A DNA stretch of 64,000 nucleotides from positions 4,733,501-4,797,500 of the forward strand of contig NZ_CP012670.1 in the NCBI RefSeq assembly GCF_004135735.1, written 5' to 3'. The DNA comes from Sorangium cellulosum (lineage in GTDB: Bacteria; Myxococcota_A; Polyangia; Polyangiales; Polyangiaceae). The notes beneath the pieces were generated by a model that worked only from the letters and a program-made list of their open reading frames with translations, did not search any database and was not told the origin of the DNA. A program made the position numbers and the translations under genes. Below, piece after piece: positions 53,301 through 61,872 of this stretch; the stretch's first letter is position 1, and every line of letters starts with the position of its first letter.

Positions 53301-54245
53301 GCGGCGGATCTGCACGAGCTCCTGATGGTCGAGCGCGCGCGGCGCCTTCAGCGTCGGCCAGCGCCGCGCCGGATCGTGCTCGTCGCCGCGCCGCGCCGCG
53401 AGCCACGCCTCGACGGCGTCGAGGGCGAGCGCGACGACCGCCGCGTCCCCGGCCTCCGAGGGCCCCGCGCCCCCGACCGCCGCCGCCTGCGCCGCGCGCT
53501 CCGCGAGCGCCGCGTCCTCCAGCAGCGCGGCGCGGACCTTCGCCGCCCGCTCGCGGAGCTCGTCCGTCCACCGCGCCCCGCCGGCCTTGGCGGCCTTGCG
53601 CGCGACCTCGTCGACCTCGATCAGCGCGAGCGCGGCGCGCGCGACCGCGAGCTCCTCCGCGTCGGTGCCGCTGTCGAGCGCGGCCGTCGGCGCGCCCACG
53701 GCCGCGAGCGCGCGCCGCGCCGCGTGCGCCGCCTCGACGGGCGTGCCCTGCCACGACTTGCCGGCGTTCGGCTTGAACAGCCGCTTCTTCGAGAACTCGC
53801 GCTTGAAGTCCCAGAGCACGCCGCGCGAGAGGGCCGCCTCGACGAGCGCCTGCGCCTCCCGCTCGACGCGGAACAGCGAGGCCACGAAGCGCGCGACGTA
53901 CGGCGCCGCCGCGAGGAGCGCCTCGGAGATCTGCTCGGGGGTGAGCGCGGGCCGGTCCGCGGCCTCGCGCGCGGCGCCCGGGGCCCCGGACGAGAGCGCC
54001 CGCTCGGCCCGCACGGCGGCCCGGTACGCGTCGAAGCGCGCGTGAGCGTCCTCGTCCGACGCGCGGAAGTACTCCTCGAAGCGCTCCGTCAGCTCGGCGA
54101 GCTTCGCAGGCTCGAAGAGATCGGCATAACCGAAACCAGGGACGCCGAGCTCGAGCTCGGAAACGTCGGAGGTCGCCTGGACCCACGAAGAGAAGTCAGC
54201 CTGCACTCCAGCGCTCGCTTCCATACCCGCGGTAAATGCTTTCAT
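50379..54245 (-). CDS. Single-chain GltD/PyrK-like flavoprotein (Nfn-type), with N-terminal extension
   Basis: A 1288-residue oxidoreductase. Residues ~1-340 are helical and unassigned. Near 357 a cysteine cluster CLLCHDRDKDSC opens a GltD-like part, with CNDCMKACVFQ near 435, an FAD motif VVGLGPAGYTLS near 490 and a NAD(P) motif VIGGGLTAIDTA near 670. From ~960 a PyrK/FNR-like part follows: FEPGQFYRLQNYE near 990, LLAGGGLGNAVL near 1072 and a 2Fe-2S cluster CMMKEVCAQC near 1215 with a later Cys. These are the two subunits of NfnAB (electron-bifurcating transhydrogenase) joined in one chain, in reverse order (L part first). Bifurcation itself is not shown. ATG 54245 is chosen because the longer frame enters palindrome copy 4. 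Confidence 0.75.
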   Translation of the reverse strand: MKAFTAGMEASAGVQADFSSWVQATSDVSELELGVPGFGYADLFEPAKLAELTERFEEYFRASDEDAHARFDAYRAAVRAERALSSGAPGAAREAADRPALTPEQISEALLAAAPYVARFVASLFRVEREAQALVEAALSRGVLWDFKREFSKKRLFKPNAGKSWQGTPVEAAHAARRALAAVGAPTAALDSGTDAEELAVARAALALIEVDEVARKAAKAGGARWTDELRERAAKVRAALLEDAALAERAAQAAAVGGAGPSEAGDAAVVALALDAVEAWLAARRGDEHDPARRWPTLKAPRALDHQELVQIRRKGLNGGASSAELLVGPEHERRDRDGFTLTDRRAGAREVEGQVDYCLLCHDRDKDSCSKGLRDKTGAIKANPLGVELRGCPLNEKISEMHSMRARGDALAALALVCIDNPMAPGTGHRICNDCMKACVFQKQDPVDIPQVETAVLTDVLALPWGLEIYGLLTRWNPLDVLRPHALPYNGKNVLVVGLGPAGYTLSHHLTREGFACAAIDGLKIEPLPVELTGDEARPPRPIKDFRRLYTELDERVLLGFGGVSEYGITVRWDKNFLTVLYITLARQRLLRIYGGVRFGGTIDLEDAFRLGFHHVAIAAGAGRPTIIPLKNNLARGIRKASDFLMALQLTGAYKRSALANLQVRLPAVVIGGGLTAIDTATELAAYYVVQVEKTADRLDALIAERGEASVLAMFDEEEREFLAEQRRHAEEIRDERARAAREGRPPRFQPLIDAWGGVSLVYRKRLIDSPAYRLNHEEVAKSLEEGIRYIENLAPVEAVLDERGAVASLVFERQELADGKWRSAGETVTIPARTVCVAAGTSPNVTYEKERPGSFAFDKWRQFFQPHRAYVGEDGALKVEPAYPREGFFTSYNDGEHAVSFYGDNHPHYAGSVVRAMASAKDAYPHVVALFRRDLARLGEEPQAARDARRRDLFARLDHDFVAVVERVVRLTPTIVEVVVRAPAAARKFEPGQFYRLQNYEVRSPVVRGTRLAMEGLALTGAWVDKEKGLLSLIALEMGASSRLLAALRPGEQVVVMGPTGTPTEIPEGETVLLAGGGLGNAVLFSIAKALKARGARVIYFAGYRRGEDLFKQDDIEVATDQVIWCTDGGAEIAPRRPTDRHFRGNIVQAMKAYAERRIGGELASLSEVRRIIAIGSDKMMNAVREARHGALAPHLDPKHVGIASINSPMQCMMKEVCAQCLQRHVDPETGKETLIFSCFNQDQPIDHVDFKNLAARLRANTVQEKLSNAWLDQLLSERPALRHV

Positions 54246-54337
54246 TTCAAGGGGTTCGCTCACCCGAACGGCGGAACACTGCAGGATAGCACCGGGCGGT
54301 CCGCCCGACCTGCCCTTCGGGGATGACATTGCACTTA

Positions 54338-54431
54338 GGGTGCCCGCCGGAGGAACTGAAGTGCGGGCGAGCAACAAACGAGGCCCGCCGGGACGCGAGC
54401 CCCGGAGGTGAGCGACTCGAGCGCGGCACCC
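54338..54431. repeat. Large intergenic palindrome, copy 4 of 4 (inverted, decayed)
   Basis: The core (54348-54412) aligns with copy 3 at most positions and keeps ctgaagtgc and gcgagccccggaggtgagc. The inner stem is GGCGAGCa against GGCCCGCC, with one mismatch at the position that covaries in copy 3. The outer arms have lost most pairing; only GGGTGCC (54338-54344) and GGCACCC (54425-54431) still match. It lies between the accC stop and the Nfn-like start. Confidence 0.75.
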
Positions 54432-54557
54432 CTGTCGGTCGGCTGGAGGAGCGGCGCGCGGCGCGCCTGTCGCGGCCGTGGCCGCGTGGGCCGGCGGGCG
54501 CCCACCGCGGGCCGCGAGGACGGCGGCCCGGGCGAGGCGGCGGCCGGAGCGTCGCGT

Positions 54558-55904
54558 TCAGAAGCCCTGCGAGACCACGCGCTCGATCGTGTGGGTGGAG
54601 ATGTTGCCGGCGATGACCTCGGGATCCCGCAGCAGCGCCTGGTGCAGCGGGATGTTCGTGCGGATGCCGCCGATGATGAACTCGTCGAGCGCGCACCGCA
54701 GCCGGGCGATCGCCTCCGCCCGGTTCGCGCCGTGCGCGATCACCTTGGCGACGAGCGAGTCGTACGAGCTCGGCACCCGGAAGCCCCCGTACACGCCGGA
54801 GTCGACGCGGACGCCGACGCCGCCGGGAGAGTGATACTCCGTGATGAGCCCCGGCCACGGCGCGAACGTGCGCGGATCCTCGGCGTTGACGCGGCACTCG
54901 ATGGCGTGGCCGCGGAAGCTCCAGGGCCGCGTGTCGGGGAGCGAGAGGCGCTCGCCCGCGGCGGCGAGGATCTGCTGCGCGACCAGATCGACGCCGGTGA
55001 CCATCTCGGTGACCGGGTGCTCGACCTGGACCCGCGTGTTCATCTCCATGAAGTAGAGCTCGCCGCGCTCGTCCATCAGGAACTCGAGCGTGCCCAGGCC
55101 CGTGTAGCCGGTCTCGAGGATCGCGCCCCGGATGATCTCGCCCATCCTGGCGCGCTTCTCGTTGTCCATCGCCGGGCTGGGCGACTCCTCCATCACCTTC
55201 TGGTGCCGGCGCTGGAGCGAGCACTCGCGCTCGCCGAGCGTCCACACGCCGCCGTGCTGATCGGCGAGCACCTGGAACTCGATGTGGCGCGGCGCCTCGA
55301 CGTAGCGCTCGAGGTAGACGTCCGGGTTCTTGAAGCCGCTCATCGCCTCCTGCGTCGCGAGGTCGAACGAGCGCTGCACCTCGCCGGCGTGGCGGACGAT
55401 GCGCATGCCCCTGCCGCCGCCGCCGCCGGAGGCCTTCATGATCACCGGGTAGCCGACCCGCTCGGCCTGCTCGGCCGCGTCGGCCGCGCTCTTCAGCACG
55501 TCGGTGCCGCTCAGGAGCGGGATGCCGAAGCGCTTCGCGACCGCGCGCGCGGAGACCTTGTCGCCCCACGTCCGCATCGCCTCCGCGCTCGGCCCGATGA
55601 AGGTGAGCCGGCACTTCTTGCAGAGCTCGGCGAACTTCGCGTTCTCCGAGAGGAACCCGTAGCCGGGGTGGATCGCGTCGGCGCCCGTGACCTCGGCGGC
55701 GGCGATGATCTGCGGGATGTTGAGGTAGCTCTTCGACGCGTCGGCCGGGCCGACGCAGACGGCCTCGTCGGCGAACCGGACGTGCAGCGCCGCCGCGTCC
55801 GCCTCGGAGTGGATCGCGACCGAGCGGATGCCGAGCAGGCGGCAAGCCCGGATGACACGCATCGCGATCTCGCCGCGGTTGGCGATCAGGATCTTCTGGA
55901 ACAC
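54558..55904 (-). CDS. accC: AccC, biotin carboxylase
   Basis: Biotin carboxylase subunit of acetyl-CoA carboxylase (or an acyl-CoA carboxylase), 448 residues. KASGGGGGRGMRIV near 159 is the ATP-grasp glycine loop, HIEFQVLAD near 209 and EMNTRVQVEHPVTEM near 288 hold metal and bicarbonate residues. The start is GTG 55904. It is the last gene of roadblock-aroQ-accB-accC, 23 nt after accB, with the decayed palindrome downstream. It supplies malonyl-CoA for fatty acids. Confidence 0.96.
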   Translation of the reverse strand: MFQKILIANRGEIAMRVIRACRLLGIRSVAIHSEADAAALHVRFADEAVCVGPADASKSYLNIPQIIAAAEVTGADAIHPGYGFLSENAKFAELCKKCRLTFIGPSAEAMRTWGDKVSARAVAKRFGIPLLSGTDVLKSAADAAEQAERVGYPVIMKASGGGGGRGMRIVRHAGEVQRSFDLATQEAMSGFKNPDVYLERYVEAPRHIEFQVLADQHGGVWTLGERECSLQRRHQKVMEESPSPAMDNEKRARMGEIIRGAILETGYTGLGTLEFLMDERGELYFMEMNTRVQVEHPVTEMVTGVDLVAQQILAAAGERLSLPDTRPWSFRGHAIECRVNAEDPRTFAPWPGLITEYHSPGGVGVRVDSGVYGGFRVPSSYDSLVAKVIAHGANRAEAIARLRCALDEFIIGGIRTNIPLHQALLRDPEVIAGNISTHTIERVVSQGF

Positions 55905-55927
55905 GGCACCCTTGCCCCCGGGCAGCG

Positions 55928-56449
<522 letters not shown>

Positions 56450-56488
56450 CGATGTTTGCCGCCTTTCAACCAGAGTGACGGCGCATGT

Positions 56489-56956
56489 TCAATCTCTTTC
56501 GTCGAGGCGCTGCTTCTCCAGGTGCCCGAGCAGCCCGAGGAGCGCCAGCACGTAGGAGCTCGGGCCGAAGCCCGCGACGCGCGCCATGCAGGCCGGCGCG
56601 ATGCGGGAGCGGCGACGAAACGGCTCGCGGCCGTCCGGGTTGGAGATGTGCACCTCGACGGTAGGGAGAGCGCTCGCGCGGATCGCGTCGTAGAGCGCGA
56701 TCGACGTGTGCGTGTACGCGCCGGCGTTGAGGAGGATGCCGTGGAAGCCGCGATCGCCGGCGTGGCTGATCGCGGTCACGAGCTCCCCTTCGCAGTTCGA
56801 CTGCATGCATGACACCGAGGCGCCGTGGGCCTGAGCGGCCTCCTCGACGGCGCGGTGGATGTCATCGAGCGTGGCCGTGCCGTAGATCGCCGGCTCGCGC
56901 TTGCCCAGGCGATCGAGGTTCGGGCCAGAGATGACCGAGATGCGGAAGCCGCTCAG
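56489..56956 (-). CDS. aroQ: AroQ, type II 3-dehydroquinate dehydratase, predicted CTG start
   Basis: Shikimate-pathway enzyme converting 3-dehydroquinate to 3-dehydroshikimate, 155 residues. GPNLDRLGKREPAIYG near 10-25 carries the active-site Arg and Tyr, NAGAYTHTSIALYDA near 77 holds Asn and His, and EVHISNPDGREPFRRRS near 102 follows. The frame has no ATG, GTG or TTG at the expected place. The only sensible initiation codon is CTG 56956-56954, which overlaps the TGA of the roadblock gene as CTGA and has gaaggag 5 nt before it. It lies between roadblock and accB genes in one operon. Confidence 0.88.
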   Translation of the reverse strand: MSGFRISVISGPNLDRLGKREPAIYGTATLDDIHRAVEEAAQAHGASVSCMQSNCEGELVTAISHAGDRGFHGILLNAGAYTHTSIALYDAIRASALPTVEVHISNPDGREPFRRRSRIAPACMARVAGFGPSSYVLALLGLLGHLEKQRLDERD

Positions 56957-57312
56957 GAGAGCTCCTTCAGCAGCACCGGGACCCGGGTGCGCAAGAGGTA
57001 CCGCGCCTTGCCGATGTTCGCGTCGGGCGACATCGAGAAGGCCACGAAGTACGAATCGTTCACGACGCGGATCAGCGTCGTCACCTTCTCCGCCTGGATC
57101 GCGATCTCGGCGGCGTTGCCCGCGTCGAGCATCTCGGCGGCGCGCCGGATCGACTTCAACACGACGCTGAACTCCGCGCCGATGGTGGTGATGTCGAACG
57201 CGGCTCCCGGCTTGGAGTAGCTGTCGACCGCGATCCCCTCGAAATCCATGAGAAGGGTCGCAATGCCACCCTCGGTGTTCTCCACGACTTCCTTCAGCAG
57301 GGCCTGGAACAT
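56953..57312 (-). CDS. Roadblock/LC7-domain protein
   Basis: A 119-residue roadblock/LC7 protein, the fold of MglB and other partners of small GTPases. It has IATLLMDFEGIAVDSYSK near 17 and a central helix with VVLKSIRRAAEMLD, as usual. No MglA-like GTPase is coded nearby. It is first of the operon roadblock-aroQ-accB-accC; a TAGTCT box lies 6 nt before its ATG. The position next to fatty-acid and aromatic biosynthesis genes is notable; any regulatory link is speculation. Confidence 0.87.
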   Translation of the reverse strand: MFQALLKEVVENTEGGIATLLMDFEGIAVDSYSKPGAAFDITTIGAEFSVVLKSIRRAAEMLDAGNAAEIAIQAEKVTTLIRVVNDSYFVAFSMSPDANIGKARYLLRTRVPVLLKELS

Positions 57313-57755
57313 GCGCCGAGACTACCCAAGCGCGGCACGTTCGGGAAAACAAACAAGCGCGGCTCGATGGTCCGCGCCTCCACCCGGGAGGGCGCGCGCG
57401 TCCCCGGCTGCCCGCGCCGCCCGGCGGATGCGCCGGTGACGCGCGCGCAAGGCTCGCTCCGCCCGCCCGGCGGCGGCGGCGCGGAGAGGCGGAGAGGTTG
57501 AACGGAGAGGGCGCTTTGCCTCTTGCATCCTGGTCCCAGCCGGGCGATTCCCGCCCCTGGGGGCCCGCTCCAAAGCACGCCTTGACCCTCGTCCCGGCGA
57601 GCGGCTAACGTGCGGCCGTTCTTTCGCCCCGCGGCACGTCCGGGGGCGGATCCCGCCGACGCGTCTCGCCGGCGGGACGGCGTCAACGTGGTCCGGGAGC
57701 GGCGCGTGCCGTCCCCCCCAGCTCATCAAGACAAAGTAAGGACGGCCCAACATCT
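57313..57755. other. Divergent intergenic region
   Basis: 443 nt between the roadblock operon and the aconitase-like gene. It holds the TAGTCT box of the roadblock gene (57319-57324) and the promoter at 57582. No gene, repeat or RNA was recognised. Confidence 0.5.
57582..57611 (+). promoter_or_regulatory. Sigma-70-like promoter TTGACC-18-TAACGT
   Basis: TTGACC at 57582-57587 and TAACGT at 57606-57611, 18 nt spacer, about 145 nt upstream of the aconitase-like gene. It is the best -35/-10 pair in the region. Confidence 0.45.
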
Positions 57756-59732
57756 ATGCGTGCGCGAGCCGGGGATCCCCCCCGCACGATGCCCCAGAAG
57801 ATCCTCGCCGGGCGGGCGACGGATCCGCAGCTGCGCGGTGATCTGGTCCAGGTCAAGGTCGACCAGGTGATCCTCTCCAGGGCGCCATCGCGCGCGCTGG
57901 CCGAGGCCATCGCCACGGGCATGAAGAAGACGCCGGTCGAGGTCGCCGTCGCCTATGACGGCACCTGCGTGGCCGACGCGAGCTCTCTTCGGGACATCGA
58001 CGAGGGGAGCCCGCACTCGGTGTCGCCCGAGTTCCCGTCCTACAACATCCCGATCGCCCGGCCGGGCATCGGCTTCCCCGCGCCGGTGCACCTCGAGCGC
58101 TTCGCGGCGCCGGCGCGGCTCGCCCTCACCGACGACCCGCGCCTCGCGACGGTCGGCGGCATCGGCATGCTGGCGCTCGTCGTCTCGCCGAGCCAGCTCG
58201 GGCAGGCGCTCGCGACGGGATCGGCCTGGCTGCGGCCGCCCAGGAGCGTGCAGATCCACCTCTCGGGCAAGGTGCGGCCGTTCGTGTGCGCGAGGGACGT
58301 CGCGCTCGAGCTGCTCCGCAGGAACCTCGACGAGATCGTGCGGCGCATCGAGGGCGAGCACCACGCGCCCGTGATCCTCGAGTTCGCCGGGCCGAGCGCG
58401 CGGCTCCTCTCGGTGGGTGATCGCGCGGTGCTCTGCGGCATCGCGCCGCAGGTGGGCGCGGCGGCGGCGCTGTTCGTGAGCGACGAGAAGACCGAGGTCT
58501 TCCTGCGCGATCAGCGCAGGTCGAAGGCCCACCGCGCGCTCGTGCCGGACCCGGGCGCGCCCTGCGAGGAGGTCGTCTCGATCGACCTCGGCACGGTCGA
58601 CCCCCTGCTCATGGACGAGGAGGGCGTCGTCCGGCCTGTCCGCGATCTCGCCGGCAAGCCGGTGTCGCAGGTCGTGCTCGGGGGCGACTCCGGCGTGACG
58701 TTGCGCGACATGCTGGCCGCCGCGCTGCTGCTCAAGTCGAAGCGCGTCCCCTCGCGGCTCGATCTGCTCGTCGCGCCGCCGTCGCGGCAGGTGCTCGAGG
58801 TGCTCGCGCAGTCGGGCGCGCTCGTCGATCTCGTCGCGACGGGCGCGCGCATCGTCGAGCCGGATCGGCGCGTCGTGACGTCGGAGATCTACCCGCCGCC
58901 GCCCGGCGGCGTCTCGCTGCGCACCGCGGATCCGGAGCCGCGCATCGCCGGCGCGCCGGCGTTCGTCGTGGCCTCGGCCGAGACGCTCGCCTACGCCGTG
59001 GCCACGGGCGCGGTCGGCGATCCGCGGTCGTTCAAGCGGCCGGTGCGGGTGACCGTGCCGCGGGCGCTGCCGACCGACGACGTGCTGATCCTCCGCGACA
59101 AGAAGGGGGAGCAGGTGAGCTCCAAGAAGCCGCCCACGGCGCCCCCGGCGGTGCCGTGGAGGGGGCCGCTGACGCTCGACGTGCTCGCCGGCGTGCCCAA
59201 GGCGAACGGGCGCGCGACGATCGGCGCGCGCGCGCGCAAGGCCCCTGCCGCGGTCGTGGCGGCCGCGCCGGCCGCGGACGAGATCGCGCAGGTCGCGCCG
59301 GCCGCGGACGAGAAGGCGCAGGCCGCGCCGGCCGCGGACGAGAAGGCGCAGGCCGCGCCGGCCGAGGGCAAGGCGACGGGCGGGCTCGCGCTCGTGCTGT
59401 CGACGCTGGACGAGGTGCGGGCGGTCGCGGAGCGGGCGACCGATCTCCAGGCCGTGCGCGCGGTGGTCGCGCCGTTCGTCCCGAGCACGGCGGTGTCGGC
59501 GTTCGCGAGCGAGGGGATCGCCACGTTCCTCGTGGGCGCGGACGCGCTCGGCAGCATCAAGGAGCAGAAGAGCGTGGAGCTGCCCGCCCCCGCCCAGTGG
59601 GGCGATCGCGTCGCGGCGGTCTTCGGGAGCGAGCGCGTCGAGGTGGCCTGGCTCGCGACGGGCCTGGAGCGGAGCTGGACGCACGCGGGCACGGTGCGGC
59701 AGCCGTCCGGCGCCAGCAAGCCGGCGCGGTAG
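57756..59732 (+). CDS. Aconitase-fold protein lacking iron-sulphur and active-site residues
   Basis: A 658-residue protein that follows the aconitase/isopropylmalate isomerase large-subunit pattern: KILAGRATDPQLRGDLVQVKVDQ near 15, then TVGGIGMLAL near 127, GAAAALFVSDEKTEVFL near 235, and GDSGVTLRDM near 310. The motif that is normally DSHT reads DDPR, and the normal SCTN region reads APPS, so cluster cysteines and the catalytic histidine are gone. An Ala/Glu/Lys repeat (near 500-540) links it to a small C-terminal domain. It is probably not an isomerase. ATG 57756 has aaggac upstream; family similarity starts at ATG 57789. Confidence 0.65.
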   Translation: MRARAGDPPRTMPQKILAGRATDPQLRGDLVQVKVDQVILSRAPSRALAEAIATGMKKTPVEVAVAYDGTCVADASSLRDIDEGSPHSVSPEFPSYNIPIARPGIGFPAPVHLERFAAPARLALTDDPRLATVGGIGMLALVVSPSQLGQALATGSAWLRPPRSVQIHLSGKVRPFVCARDVALELLRRNLDEIVRRIEGEHHAPVILEFAGPSARLLSVGDRAVLCGIAPQVGAAAALFVSDEKTEVFLRDQRRSKAHRALVPDPGAPCEEVVSIDLGTVDPLLMDEEGVVRPVRDLAGKPVSQVVLGGDSGVTLRDMLAAALLLKSKRVPSRLDLLVAPPSRQVLEVLAQSGALVDLVATGARIVEPDRRVVTSEIYPPPPGGVSLRTADPEPRIAGAPAFVVASAETLAYAVATGAVGDPRSFKRPVRVTVPRALPTDDVLILRDKKGEQVSSKKPPTAPPAVPWRGPLTLDVLAGVPKANGRATIGARARKAPAAVVAAAPAADEIAQVAPAADEKAQAAPAADEKAQAAPAEGKATGGLALVLSTLDEVRAVAERATDLQAVRAVVAPFVPSTAVSAFASEGIATFLVGADALGSIKEQKSVELPAPAQWGDRVAAVFGSERVEVAWLATGLERSWTHAGTVRQPSGASKPAR

Positions 59733-59740
59733 CGGGGCCG

Positions 59741-59780
59741 CGCTCCCGGCGAGGCCCGGGCCCCTCCCCCACCGGGAGCG
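59741..59780. terminator. Bidirectional terminator hairpin
   Basis: A perfect 9-bp stem CGCTCCCGG (59741-59749) with CCGGGAGCG (59772-59780) lies between the convergent aconitase-like and DUF4139 genes. There is no T-run, but the place fits termination. Confidence 0.5.
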
Positions 59781-59787
59781 AGCGGGA

Positions 59788-61851
59788 TCAGGGCGCCGCG
59801 CGCACGGGGGAGAGCGGGGCGAGGAGCTTGATCTCGCGCGTGAGGTCGCGGAAGCGGATCTGCTGCTCGTTGATCTGCATCTCGAGGACGATCACGCGCT
59901 TCGTGATCTCGTCGAGGCGCGCGGACGCCTTCGCGAGCCGCTCCGTGAGGTCGCGCCGGAGCGCCTCGGCCGTCCTGTTCTTCTCGATGGCGCGCAGGTT
60001 CTGCCGGAGCTCGTGGCTCTGCTGCTCGAGGTGCTGCCGCTCCGCGATCAGCTTGTCGAGCTCGTCGAGCGCGGGGCGCAGCTTGCCGCGGACGTCCCAG
60101 GCCTGCCCGAGCTGCCTCGCCACGGCCGCGTCGGCGCGCGGGTCGTTCAGGTAAGCCTTCACCGCGTCGTCGGCCAGCTGGCTCAGCCAGTCGATCTGCT
60201 GCCGGAAGGTCCGCCGCTCGTCCACGTCGAGCACCGCCGTCCCCCGCCGCGGCACGTCGATCGGCACGAGCGCGCTGCCCGTGCCGAGGTTGTCCTCCGT
60301 GCCCTTCGGGGGGCCGTGCAGCCGCGTCCCGTGCAGGCGCGGGTGCTTCACGAGCGTCCGCGCCGGGAGATCGCCGCCGTTGCGCACGGCGTACTTCGTG
60401 TGGGTCACCCAGTCGCGCTCGATCTCGAGCGCCCCGCCCTCGATCTTCGCGAGGCGCGTGCCCTCCGCGTTCTCCTCGCGCGTCGTGTCGACCGCGAGGC
60501 TCCGCTCCAGCGCGAACGGCACGGTCGTGGTGGCCCCGGGGGGCAGCGGCTCGACCATGCCCTGACCGAGGAACGCGCCGTCCTCGAAGACCGCGATGGG
60601 GCCGCGCTCCAGGAGGCCCTTCGTGTCGTTCGTGAAGCGCGCGACGCGGAACGGGTGCGCGCTCGACGCGGGCACGCCGCCGTCGGGCGCGAACAGGAAG
60701 ATCGACTCGCCGGGCACCTGCTTCGCGAGGAGCAGGACCATCGTCGCGCTCCTGTCGGGGATGTCGACCGGGAACGGGATGTCGTAGCGCGTGGTGCCCG
60801 CCTCCATCGCGACCGCGGCGAGGGCGCTCACGTTGCGCGGCGGAGACGGGTTCATCGGCGCCGCTTCCGCGGGCATCGCCGACGGCTTGAGCGACTCGGC
60901 CCGCGAGAAGGCGCGCGCCGCCGGGGCCGGGGCCGGGGCCGGCGCGCGCGCAGGGGCGCTCGCCTTCAGGCGCCGCGCCTTGGCCTCCAGGTCGAGCGCG
61001 CCCGCGCCCCGCCCGCTGTGGCTGCCGCCGGCTCTGCCCCCGTACGACTCGGCCGCGTCCATCTCGGCCTCCGCCGCCGGCTCCTCGGGCGAAGGCGATG
61101 CAGGCGGCGGCGGCGCGGCCTCGACGGCCAGCGTCGTCTCGCTGGTCGGCACGGACGCGATCACCTCGCCCTGATCGCTGACGATGGGGCGCGGCGGGAT
61201 CGCCGCCTGATCGAGCGTCGCCTGGAACGCGAGCGGCGCGCCCGCGACGAGCGAGAGCTTCACCCCCTTCCAGTCCTCGCCCGACAGGTTCTGCACGATG
61301 CCCCACGCCTGGAGGTGCGCCTGCTTCGCCCGCGCGCCCGGCTCGCCGCCCGCTCGTCCCGCCGCCCCGATCACGAGGCGGTACGAGGGCCGCCACACCG
61401 GGGTCTCGGCCACGTAACCGACCACGAGATCGTGCTCGCGCCCGTCGAGGGTGAGCTTCACGTCCTCGAGCTCGTCCTTCCTCTTCGCGCCCCGGTCCCG
61501 CGGCGGCTCGGGCCCCTGCGTCACCTCGGGCCGCGGCGCCTCGGGCGCCTCGTCGTCCTCGTCGACGACCTCGACCGGGAACGACGCGCTCCGGACGCTG
61601 CTGCCGCCCGCCTCGATCACCGCGAGCGTCGCCAGGAAGTCGCCGACCTTCTCCTTGCGGACCCGGAAGGTCACCTGATCGGCGTCGATGAGGCCCCGGC
61701 GCTCGAAGTACGCGACGCCGTTCCTGTAGATGACCACGCGCCGGAGCGCGAGCCCCGAGGCGTCCACGTCGGGGCCGCGCGCGCAGCCGGCGAGCAGCGA
61801 GAGGGCGAGGAGCAGGCCTGAGCCCGCGCTCGCGACATCGTACCGTATCAT
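59788..61851 (-). CDS. DUF4139-domain lipoprotein
   Basis: A 687-residue predicted lipoprotein with lipobox LLAGC near 19-23. The start has the N-terminal DUF4140-like beta part (VVIYRNGVAYFERRG), the middle is an Ala/Pro-rich linker, and the C-terminal DUF4139 part ends in a coiled coil (ERQHLEQQSHELRQNLRAI, later EITKRVIVLEMQINEQQ). The function of the family is unknown. It lies 21 nt after the gene at 61873, so they probably form an operon. Confidence 0.78.
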   Translation of the reverse strand: MIRYDVASAGSGLLLALSLLAGCARGPDVDASGLALRRVVIYRNGVAYFERRGLIDADQVTFRVRKEKVGDFLATLAVIEAGGSSVRSASFPVEVVDEDDEAPEAPRPEVTQGPEPPRDRGAKRKDELEDVKLTLDGREHDLVVGYVAETPVWRPSYRLVIGAAGRAGGEPGARAKQAHLQAWGIVQNLSGEDWKGVKLSLVAGAPLAFQATLDQAAIPPRPIVSDQGEVIASVPTSETTLAVEAAPPPPASPSPEEPAAEAEMDAAESYGGRAGGSHSGRGAGALDLEAKARRLKASAPARAPAPAPAPAARAFSRAESLKPSAMPAEAAPMNPSPPRNVSALAAVAMEAGTTRYDIPFPVDIPDRSATMVLLLAKQVPGESIFLFAPDGGVPASSAHPFRVARFTNDTKGLLERGPIAVFEDGAFLGQGMVEPLPPGATTTVPFALERSLAVDTTREENAEGTRLAKIEGGALEIERDWVTHTKYAVRNGGDLPARTLVKHPRLHGTRLHGPPKGTEDNLGTGSALVPIDVPRRGTAVLDVDERRTFRQQIDWLSQLADDAVKAYLNDPRADAAVARQLGQAWDVRGKLRPALDELDKLIAERQHLEQQSHELRQNLRAIEKNRTAEALRRDLTERLAKASARLDEITKRVIVLEMQINEQQIRFRDLTREIKLLAPLSPVRAAP

Positions 61852-61872
61852 GTGTCCCTTGGCTCTCTTCGC

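Noticed and set aside
54246-54377. Extension of the Nfn-like frame to 54377.
   Set aside because: It enters palindrome copy 4 and has no similarity to the protein family.
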